Positions 30,054 to 35,906 of a stretch of DNA of 35,906 nt are shown here, one piece after another. Source of the stretch: Chthonomonas calidirosea (lineage in GTDB: Bacteria > Armatimonadota > Chthonomonadetes > Chthonomonadales > CAJBBX01); NCBI GenBank assembly GCA_020722705.1, contig DYKI01000029.1, positions 1 to 35,906 on the forward strand, in the 5' to 3' direction. Both the position numbers and the translations under genes were made by a program. Under the pieces are notes generated by a model. It made no database searches. It worked only from the letters and a program-made list of their open reading frames with translations, and had not been told where the DNA came from. Every line of letters begins with the position of its first letter. The stretch's first letter is position 1.

Positions 30054-32363
30054 TTACATGTCCACTCCAACGCCCGTATCGAGCGCTTGGCCGTACAGAC
30101 CGGTGCCGAACTGCTGGAACACCGGGAACGCCTTCACGCGAATCTGGAACATGATCTGCCGATCGGCGCGCCAGCCGTACGGGTTGTCTATGAATGTAAG
30201 GGAGGCTTCAAGGCAGTGCATGTCGTGGATGATTTGCAGGTTGCGCGTCTCGAACCGGTTCAGGTAACCATTGTACTGAGTCAGGATCACTGCCCGCCAC
30301 GACGGCAGAACGGGCAGATTCAGATAGGCATGGACCTGGCCGAACTTATGCATACGCGGATCGTAGCGAGTCACCACATCCATGGCAAACTCGCGAGGCC
30401 CGCGCAAGCGCAGGTCGCCGGTAACCGAGGCAAACTGGCCGTTGTTCGGGTTGAACGTCAGCAGAGTCCTCAGATGCACGCTGTCATTGGGGCGAAACAG
30501 CATGTTGGCGGAAACGGTCTGCCACGGCTCGCTGCTCCCGCCGAAGACCGAGCCTGCCAAGTCGTAGCCAAAGCGAGCGCTGACCTGGAAACGGCTGTCG
30601 TCAAACCAGCCAAGGTCGCCAGTGATCGAATGGTACTTGCCCTGGCGATCGAACCGGAACGGAGTTCCGCCGTGGGGCTGCTGATAGGTGTGCCGAAGGT
30701 TGATCCCCGACTTGCCGCCCCAGCGGCTCGCCAATGACGACGTGCTCCGAAGGATGTACTGGGCAGCTCCTTCGCCATAGAAGTACTGCGTCAGGCCGGC
30801 GCTGGCGTTGATCTCCAGCGATCGTCCGGCGCTGATCCGCATCGAGGTGAGGTCGAAGCCCGCCGACACGCGCTCGGTAGCTGTCCTCTGGGCACCTGCC
30901 GCTCCACCCTCGGAGTACTTTCCGGCACCGAGGTTCAGCGAGAGCGGAAGCTTTGCCAGGGCGCCGCCCGTGAAGCGGAACTGTGAAACCCCTATCTCAG
31001 GGAGTCTCTCGACGCCTCCGAAATAGGACTGGGCCGTTGAGGTTCCGATGGGCACATCGCGGTTCGCCGCCAGTTGAAGAACGTAGTTCGGCGCGCGGTA
31101 GTCGCCCTGAAGGCGTGTAGTCAGCCGCTCGTTGATCTGAGGCTGCATCCCCGTCGAGCCGCTTTCGTAGCGTGAGTAATCCGCATCCAGCGTGAGGCTG
31201 CCTTTCTGGGACAGGTTGAGACGCTGGCTCCAAACGGCGCTCTCGGATGCCGATCGGTACGCGCCTGAGCTGTTGGAACGCCGGTTGAGGTTGAGCCGAG
31301 TGTCCCATGACCCCGCGCGCAGCCCATAGGCAAGTCGGAGGCCGGAGTCGCTCGAGTCCGGGAGCGTCCGATAATCGTTCTGCCGAAAGTCATAGCCGAT
31401 GTCGAGCTGCTGGTCGGATCCGAGGTCCAAGCGGGACATGACCCGCCCCGAAAGGTTGCGTCCCTGCCCCCCGGCCGGGATGCCGTAGAGCGTCGCTTCG
31501 CCGGTCATGGCCGAAGTCCGCCAGGCCTGCTCGACGCCCAGGCCGATTCCCTTCCGTTCCATCAAGTCAACGCGGTACATACCGGGCGCTCGCTCATTGA
31601 GCAGGTAGTTGAAGCCGGTCTTCACGAACCAGCCTTCCTCGACCGAACGCCCTACGCTCGGCTGGTATCCCCCACGCGGCAGACGTCGCCCGAGCGGCAC
31701 GACAACCGTCGGCAACGTGACCAGGCGCTTCCCTTGATAGGCCAGGGTGGCCTTTCGCAGTGTGACCCGCTCGCCCGGTTCCACTTCAATGCCGCCCGCC
31801 ATCACCTCGTAGTGTGGCCTGGGCCGATCGCACGTGGTGACCGCCGAGTCGGACCCAACGATTGGTTCGCCTTCGCGGCCGGTGACGGATCCCCCACTCA
31901 CATAGATGGGGTCCTTCACATATCCCTGCAGGAACTCGGGGGTGAGAGCCGTCCGAAGGTTCTCGATCCTGTAGAGCCTGGTCTTCGGATAGAAGCGGAT
32001 GGCATCACCGAACAGCGTCTGGCCACGATAGGACAGCGCCGGCGAACCGGAGAACATGAGCATGCCCTCCAGATCGCCCTCAAGCCGCCCACCTTTGAGC
32101 GAATACTCACCGTATGTGACCTCGACATTCGTGGCATTGACGAGGGTTCCGTCAATGTCGGCCTGCTCGAAGCGCAGGAACAGCACGTCAGGCCGCCCCT
32201 CTTCCGAGGGCGCCGGCGTCTGCGTTGAGGTGCGTGGAGGCACCACGGCGGCTCCCGGACGCGCCTGCATCCAGGCACACGCAAGGGCATTGACCAACGC
32301 TCGTGCGGCCTCGCTTCCGGCAGGACCGCCGAAAAGAGCCAGGACGAGCGCAAAGCAGGGCAT
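30054..32363 (-). CDS. lptD: LptD/OstA-like outer-membrane LPS assembly protein
   Basis: 769 residues. A signal sequence (FALVLALFGGPAG) and Pro-rich stretch precede an OstA-type periplasmic domain (about 60-220: LFLRFEQADIDGTLVNA, LKGGRLEGDLEGML, SGGSVTGREGEP, TTCDRPRPHYEV). A long C-terminal beta-barrel with alternating aromatic/polar strands follows, of the kind FNPNNGQFASVTGDLRLR and YDPRMHKFGQVHAYLNLP. LptD inserts lipopolysaccharide-like lipids into the outer leaflet. It lacks the disulfide-forming Cys pairs of E. coli LptD. The ATG shares one base with the lptF stop (TGATG), and GGAAGA lies nine bases upstream. It shows that the organism has an outer membrane. The true ligand may be another glycolipid. 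Confidence 0.85.
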   Translation of the reverse strand: MPCFALVLALFGGPAGSEAARALVNALACAWMQARPGAAVVPPRTSTQTPAPSEEGRPDVLFLRFEQADIDGTLVNATNVEVTYGEYSLKGGRLEGDLEGMLMFSGSPALSYRGQTLFGDAIRFYPKTRLYRIENLRTALTPEFLQGYVKDPIYVSGGSVTGREGEPIVGSDSAVTTCDRPRPHYEVMAGGIEVEPGERVTLRKATLAYQGKRLVTLPTVVVPLGRRLPRGGYQPSVGRSVEEGWFVKTGFNYLLNERAPGMYRVDLMERKGIGLGVEQAWRTSAMTGEATLYGIPAGGQGRNLSGRVMSRLDLGSDQQLDIGYDFRQNDYRTLPDSSDSGLRLAYGLRAGSWDTRLNLNRRSNSSGAYRSASESAVWSQRLNLSQKGSLTLDADYSRYESGSTGMQPQINERLTTRLQGDYRAPNYVLQLAANRDVPIGTSTAQSYFGGVERLPEIGVSQFRFTGGALAKLPLSLNLGAGKYSEGGAAGAQRTATERVSAGFDLTSMRISAGRSLEINASAGLTQYFYGEGAAQYILRSTSSLASRWGGKSGINLRHTYQQPHGGTPFRFDRQGKYHSITGDLGWFDDSRFQVSARFGYDLAGSVFGGSSEPWQTVSANMLFRPNDSVHLRTLLTFNPNNGQFASVTGDLRLRGPREFAMDVVTRYDPRMHKFGQVHAYLNLPVLPSWRAVILTQYNGYLNRFETRNLQIIHDMHCLEASLTFIDNPYGWRADRQIMFQIRVKAFPVFQQFGTGLYGQALDTGVGVDM

Positions 32364-33469
32364 CACTCGTTCTTCCAGAGGAACCAGATGCCGATGCTCG
32401 TGAATATCACGTTCTGGCCCCATCCGGCCACGAGCGGCGGAAGCGCGTCAGGATAGCGCGACCCGATGATCTTCGCGGCGAGCAGCGTATTCCAGTATAC
32501 GAACACGAGGATGATGGACAAGAGCACGCCCATGAACCCGCCGGCCCGGGCGAACCGCATGGCCAGGGGAGGACACACGATCGCAAACACGAGGCATGAC
32601 AGAGGCACCGACAGCTTGAAGTGCAGGTCCAGAAGGTCCTGCGGGTTCACGTACCCCGCCCTGCGCTGCATGGCCACGCGCGCTCCCAGATCCCTGAAGC
32701 TGACCGCAGACGAGGCCGAGTAGAGCGGCAACTGCAGATAGATCATGTTGAACATCTGCTGCGGCAGCCGGAAATCCAGTTTCATACGGGCCGCGCGACT
32801 GAACACCTCTCGATCGCCCTGATCTTCGTACGCATGGATGCGCGCGTCGGAGAGCGTCCAGCGGCCGTCGTTGTAGTCGGCGCGGCCTGCGTGGATCACT
32901 GTCGGGAGCGGATTATCCGGCATGCGGACCAGAAACGTCACGTCGTAGAAGGCCGTTCGTTCGCCCGAAACCTGCATGCGGCCAACGTACACGGTGTAGC
33001 GCCGGTCCGCCGACTGGACCACCTGCCCTTCCTTGGGAACGAGGAATCGCACCTGTCGCGACAGCTCGGCCATCGTCCGCTCGTACTGCGCCGTCGTCCA
33101 GGGAACGACATACTCCCCGAAGGCGAACGCCGCCAGACTGAGCGCCACGCCGACGGCAAACGCCGCGCGAAAACTCCGCTTCAGGCTGATGCCCGCCGCC
33201 CGGAACACGGTGATCTCGGAGTCGCGGCATAGGCGGCTCACGGCAAGCGAAATGGCGATGGCCGTCGCGACGGGCATGGTGAGACCGACGAGATAGGGCA
33301 TAAAGTAGAACGCTATTCGCGCGATGCCGGCCGCCGGAATGCTGTAGGAGAGGAACGTATCGGCGTTGTTGTACAGGACGGTTCCCGTGAGCATCAGAAC
33401 CACGGCGGCCTGACCGATCAGGAACGGAACGACCATCTCACGCGCGAGATAGCGGTCGAGCAGCTTCAT
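32363..33469 (-). CDS. lptF: LptF/LptG (YjgP/YjgQ) family LPS-export permease
   Basis: 368 residues with six membrane helices and a periplasmic beta-jellyroll domain (about 140-260). The N-terminal MKLLDRYLAREMVVPFLIG, LPYLVGLTMPVATAIA and SRLCRDSEITVFRAAGIS are typical, as is the C-terminal KLSVPLSCLVFAIVCPPLA. In the Lpt system two such permeases plus the LptB ATPase lift LPS from the inner membrane. Only one is encoded here. I chose the ATG at 33469 rather than 33478 because the family starts there. The -10 box overlaps the upstream ATG, so the transcript begins at about 33470. The next gene, lptD, is translationally coupled. Confidence 0.92.
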   Translation of the reverse strand: MKLLDRYLAREMVVPFLIGQAAVVLMLTGTVLYNNADTFLSYSIPAAGIARIAFYFMPYLVGLTMPVATAIAISLAVSRLCRDSEITVFRAAGISLKRSFRAAFAVGVALSLAAFAFGEYVVPWTTAQYERTMAELSRQVRFLVPKEGQVVQSADRRYTVYVGRMQVSGERTAFYDVTFLVRMPDNPLPTVIHAGRADYNDGRWTLSDARIHAYEDQGDREVFSRAARMKLDFRLPQQMFNMIYLQLPLYSASSAVSFRDLGARVAMQRRAGYVNPQDLLDLHFKLSVPLSCLVFAIVCPPLAMRFARAGGFMGVLLSIILVFVYWNTLLAAKIIGSRYPDALPPLVAGWGQNVIFTSIGIWFLWKNE

Positions 33470-33476
33470 AGAGGGC

Positions 33477-33506
33477 ATGATACGTTGCCGCCGGGCAATG
33501 CGTCAA
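33477..33506 (-). promoter_or_regulatory. Promoter of the lptF operon, predicted leaderless
   Basis: On the minus strand: TTGACG (33506-33501), an 18 bp spacer and TATCAT (33482-33477). The -10 ends seven bases before the ATG at 33469, placing the transcript start at or next to that codon. Confidence 0.65.
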
Positions 33507-33591
33507 GCGGACGCGCCGACGAGGGCATGTTCGGAGGCGGATTATCCCCCCTCCCCATCGGCGCCCGGCCCCACTGCAAGGCAGACCGGGA

Positions 33592-33630
33592 TCGTCGTGA
33601 CACCCGCCTCACCGACGGCTGTCACGACGA
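33592..33630 (-). terminator. Stem-loop after the oxidoreductase gene
   Basis: Perfect 11 bp arms TCGTCGTGACA (33592-33602) and TGTCACGACGA (33620-33630) around a 17-base loop, ten bases past the oxidoreductase stop. No T-run follows. It separates that operon from lptF and could be a terminator or an mRNA-stabilising hairpin. Confidence 0.45.
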
Positions 33631-33639
33631 CGGCGCGGA

Positions 33640-34620
33640 CTACAGGGAGATCGCGGCTCCCTCGGCAATGCTCCGGTACGCAGCTTCGGCGATGGCTATC
33701 TGAGGGACAAGCTGTTCGGGGCGAACGGCGAGGTCCTCGCGCCCCGCTACATGCGCCGCCAGATTCGCGTAGAATGCCGCCCAGTCGGTCTTGTCCACCG
33801 GCACCTCATGCTCCTGAGGTTTGCCGTCCCAGAGCTTGCGCACGTGCACCGGAGTGTCGAACCCCTCCGCGTGAAGCGCTCCAAACTCCCCGATCATATA
33901 CCATCGAGGCATGGGGATCATGTTCAGGTAGCCGATCACGGTGGTGGCCGTCAGCCCGCCCTCGAACGTGATCGTGCAGTTGATGTAGTCCTCGACAGAC
34001 GCAGGATCGTCGTAACGGTAGTGCGAGAATGCGTACACCGAGATCGGCTTCGCCCCGGCCAGCAGAAGGATCTGATCCACAGTATGCGCTCCCCAGTCGA
34101 ACATCCAGCCGCCCATGGCCGCACGGTCCCGGCGCCAGCCTCCCGGCTTGCCCCAATCGGTAACGCACGACTGGATGTGATAGAGTCGGCCCAACTGGTA
34201 CTCAGCCACGATCCGCCGAACGGTGACGAAATCGCCGTCCCACCGCCGGTTGTGGAATACCGAGAAGATGACGCCGGCTCGATCTCGAGCCTCGATCATG
34301 CGCTGTGCCTCGTCTACGGACAGGCACATCGCTTTGTCGGTGATCGTGTGCTTTCCGGCATCCATGGCGCGAATCGCGAGCTCTGCATGCGTGTTGTGCG
34401 GCGTGACGATCACGACGCCATCCACGTCACGATCGGCCAGGACCGAGTCGAAGTCGGTGTACGTGACGATACCCGGGTGCTCCCCGACGGCTTTTGCCAA
34501 TCGCTCGGGAGACACCTCGCAGACGCCTCGCAGCGAGAGGCCATCGGTCGCCTCAAGGTATCGAGCGTGATGCCATCCCATTCCGTAGCCGACGACTACC
34601 CAGCGCATTGGTTGTTTCAT
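33640..34620 (-). CDS. Gfo/Idh/MocA family NAD(P)-dependent oxidoreductase
   Basis: 326 residues. A Rossmann domain (MRWVVVGYGMGWHHARYL, VDGVVIVTPHNTHAELAIRAM) and a C-terminal alpha/beta substrate domain (GGWMFDWGAHTVDQILLL). The catalytic Lys usually lies in EKP; here it is in TDKAM, with Lys kept but Glu and Pro changed. The Asp and His of the WGAHTVDQ region are in place. Members oxidise or epimerise sugars, inositols and related polyols. The substrate here is unknown. The ATG at 34620 overlaps the preceding gene's stop (ATGA), so the two are co-translated. No sugar catabolic genes adjoin, though an ABC sugar operon lies some kilobases away. Confidence 0.9.
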   Translation of the reverse strand: MKQPMRWVVVGYGMGWHHARYLEATDGLSLRGVCEVSPERLAKAVGEHPGIVTYTDFDSVLADRDVDGVVIVTPHNTHAELAIRAMDAGKHTITDKAMCLSVDEAQRMIEARDRAGVIFSVFHNRRWDGDFVTVRRIVAEYQLGRLYHIQSCVTDWGKPGGWRRDRAAMGGWMFDWGAHTVDQILLLAGAKPISVYAFSHYRYDDPASVEDYINCTITFEGGLTATTVIGYLNMIPMPRWYMIGEFGALHAEGFDTPVHVRKLWDGKPQEHEVPVDKTDWAAFYANLAAHVAGREDLAVRPEQLVPQIAIAEAAYRSIAEGAAISL

Positions 34621-35615
34621 TTGTTGGTGCCTGTGTCCTTGTCCTTTAGTTCTATGTTTGGCCGAGTTCCGGGCCGGATCGAAGCCGCACCGGCATGCTG
34701 CGCGGCCATCTGCTCAGGATCCGTCTGCCCCGTGAGGGCGTTGACTTTCTTGACGACCGAATCGGCGTCCAGCGTGATTGCGACATGGACTCTGTCGAGA
34801 ATCAGGGGCCGCCCCGTCGGCCGGTCGGTGTCCAATCGGTCGCCCTCACCCATGGGCGTGACCGGCCCGGTACCCGATCGCCACACAGTCCGCGCGACTG
34901 CCGGAGCGGCTCGGCGGGAGCCTCGCCCTCCCGAGTCCGACGCATAGGCGTCCCAAACCACATGGGGCTGCGCCGGGCGCACGCGTCTGGCGAAGGTGCG
35001 CAGGTCCTTGGCCAGCGCAGCCTGCCCACGGCCGGTATCGGCGGCAGCATGCACCTCCACCCCATACGACAGGAGCTCCGGCACGACGTCCCACCCGATC
35101 ATGCCACGCTTGCCGACCTTGTACGGGCGTACGACGAGTGAGACCGGCACTCGCGCCATCCGCACGAGGACGAGCAAGTCGTCAACAATCGCCTTGCTCT
35201 CGGCATCGAGGGTAATCGCGACCGAGCGTTGCGGCAGCCGTTCGCCGTTTCGCACCGCCTCCGATATCCGGCTCAACGTCAAGAAAGCATAGCCGGCCGA
35301 CCTGAGCGACGCCACGTGAGCCTGGATCGCGTCAATGGCGCCCGGACGACCGGGGTAGGCCAGAACCGCCACGCGGAAGTCGGCCACAAGCGGCCCTCCC
35401 GGCTGGGCGGTCGGCACGCTCTTGCGGCTGCGTGTGCACCCGCAGTCGGCGGGAACTAGCGCACTGTAGCCCATCCAGATAGCCGCGACGAGACCAACGA
35501 CCAGTATGCTGCCATATAGCGTCTGCTTCCCGCGGCTCAGCGTCGGCGCAGGCCCCGTACCGGGGTCAGCGCCCGTTTCGCCACCCTGTTCCGTTACCTC
35601 AGGGTTGTCGTTCAT
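34617..35615 (-). CDS. Membrane-anchored, degenerate NodB/polysaccharide-deacetylase-like protein
   Basis: 332 residues. A disordered acidic N-terminus precedes a membrane anchor (about 35-55: GSILVVGLVAAIWMG) and an extracytoplasmic domain with the layout of a NodB-type deacetylase: FRVAVLAYPG, then VAITLDAESKAIVDDLLVLV and VPVSLVVRPYK, then LSYGVEVHAA. The metal-binding TFDDG and HSxxH signatures are not recognisable (TLDAES and VHAAAD instead), so catalysis is doubtful. The family assignment is tentative. Residues about 228-237 (SGGRGSRRAAP) come from the dispersed repeat. The ATG at 35615 is four bases after the larB stop. Its own stop overlaps the oxidoreductase start. Confidence 0.6.
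   Translation of the reverse strand: MNDNPEVTEQGGETGADPGTGPAPTLSRGKQTLYGSILVVGLVAAIWMGYSALVPADCGCTRSRKSVPTAQPGGPLVADFRVAVLAYPGRPGAIDAIQAHVASLRSAGYAFLTLSRISEAVRNGERLPQRSVAITLDAESKAIVDDLLVLVRMARVPVSLVVRPYKVGKRGMIGWDVVPELLSYGVEVHAAADTGRGQAALAKDLRTFARRVRPAQPHVVWDAYASDSGGRGSRRAAPAVARTVWRSGTGPVTPMGEGDRLDTDRPTGRPLILDRVHVAITLDADSVVKKVNALTGQTDPEQMAAQHAGAASIRPGTRPNIELKDKDTGTNK
34907..34933 (-). repeat. Dispersed coding repeat, copy 6 (deacetylase-like gene)
   Basis: The 27 bp form with perfect halves CGGGAGGGCGAGG and GCCGAGCCG on the minus strand, separated by CTCCC. It is read as SGGRGSRRAA within the deacetylase-like protein. Confidence 0.85.
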
Positions 35616-35619
35616 ACCG

Positions 35620-35906
35620 TCACCCGCCACAGTTCACGAGGTGCGCAAAGTAACCAGCGCCGAAGCCGTTGTCAATGTTCATGACGGCGACGCCCGCTGC
35701 GCACGAGTTGAGCATGGTCAGCAGCGCAGACAGGCCGCCGAAGCTCGCTCCATAACCGACACTCGTCGGCACGGCGATCACGGGTCTGCGGACCAGGCCG
35801 CCAACCACCGATGCAAGCGCTCCTTCCATACCGGCAACAACAATGACAACGTTGGCGGCGAATAGCCGCTCACGCTGATCCAGGAGCCGATGCAGACCCG
35901 CCACGC
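35620..35906 (-). CDS. larB: Nickel-pincer cofactor biosynthesis protein LarB, C-terminal part (runs off the window)
   Basis: The last 95 residues are visible. LarB carboxylates nicotinate adenine dinucleotide and hydrolyses it, the first step to the nickel pincer nucleotide used by lactate racemase and other LarA-family isomerases. The conserved PurE-like core is unmistakable: [35 protein letters not shown] and the terminal [16 protein letters not shown]. The N-terminus lies beyond the window. LarC, LarE and a LarA-type enzyme would be expected elsewhere; none is in this window. Confidence 0.92.
   Translation of the reverse strand, partial: VAGLHRLLDQRERLFAANVVIVVAGMEGALASVVGGLVRRPVIAVPTSVGYGASFGGLSALLTMLNSCAAGVAVMNIDNGFGAGYFAHLVNCGG

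Noticed and set aside
1..35906. tRNA or rRNA genes
   Set aside because: No cloverleaf with a GTTCGA-type T-loop and no rRNA-like block was found by eye; a covariance-model scan would be decisive.

Overview
The window is about 36 kb of gene-dense, high-GC DNA (roughly 60-65 % GC by eye) from a diderm bacterium. The double membrane is inferred from an LptF/LptG-type permease next to an LptD/OstA-like outer-membrane barrel. A D,D-carboxypeptidase indicates peptidoglycan. A PEP-CTERM surface protein, oligosaccharide-type ABC permeases and a Gfo/Idh/MocA oxidoreductase also occur. The gene mix and a repeat translating as PGGRGSAEP / GEAPAEP / GSAGASPS recall uncultured Armatimonadota or planctomycete-like genomes. 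That is recollection, not a search, and the phylum stays open. No rRNA, tRNA, CRISPR array, transposase or phage gene was seen.

Layout. (1) 1-1163, minus: queA followed by the start of an unknown gene. (2) 1292-9425, plus: nnrDE, then a signalling block of two Zn-knuckle/FHA membrane proteins, a von Willebrand A protein, a Zn-ribbon double-FHA protein and a PP2C phosphatase; no kinase lies in the window. (3) 9540-12850, plus: D-Ala-D-Ala carboxypeptidase, RluB/RsuA pseudouridine synthase and a BtuC/FecCD permease, all overlapping. (4) comF (minus), then a PEP-CTERM protein with its own strong promoter and terminator. (5) A solitary atpG (minus). (6) 15700-20061, plus: nucleotide-sugar dehydrogenase, a NusB with a very large insertion, folD and an MscS channel, followed at 20182-20934 by a separately promoted Zn-ribbon membrane protein with an L7/L12-like C-terminus. 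(7) A large Pro-rich double-Zn-ribbon membrane protein (minus). (8) 23226-27289, plus: an ABC transport operon mixing ribose-type (CUT2) and MalF/MalG-type (CUT1) parts without an ATPase. (9) 33469-27286, minus: lptF, lptD and two complementary M16 peptidase-like subunits. (10) 35906-33640, minus: larB (partial), a degenerate NodB-like membrane protein and an oxidoreductase.

Main points of interest. A 26-27 bp repeat occurs seven times, always inside a coding frame and mostly at linkers or termini. NusB carries about 160 extra residues in its N-terminal half. The FHA/vWA/PP2C block shares Cys-rich knuckles between its proteins. One membrane protein appears to end in a ribosomal L7/L12 C-terminal-like domain. 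Three genes have promoter -10 boxes placed so close to the ATG that leaderless transcripts are predicted. The ABC operon and the lone atpG have unusual gene contexts.
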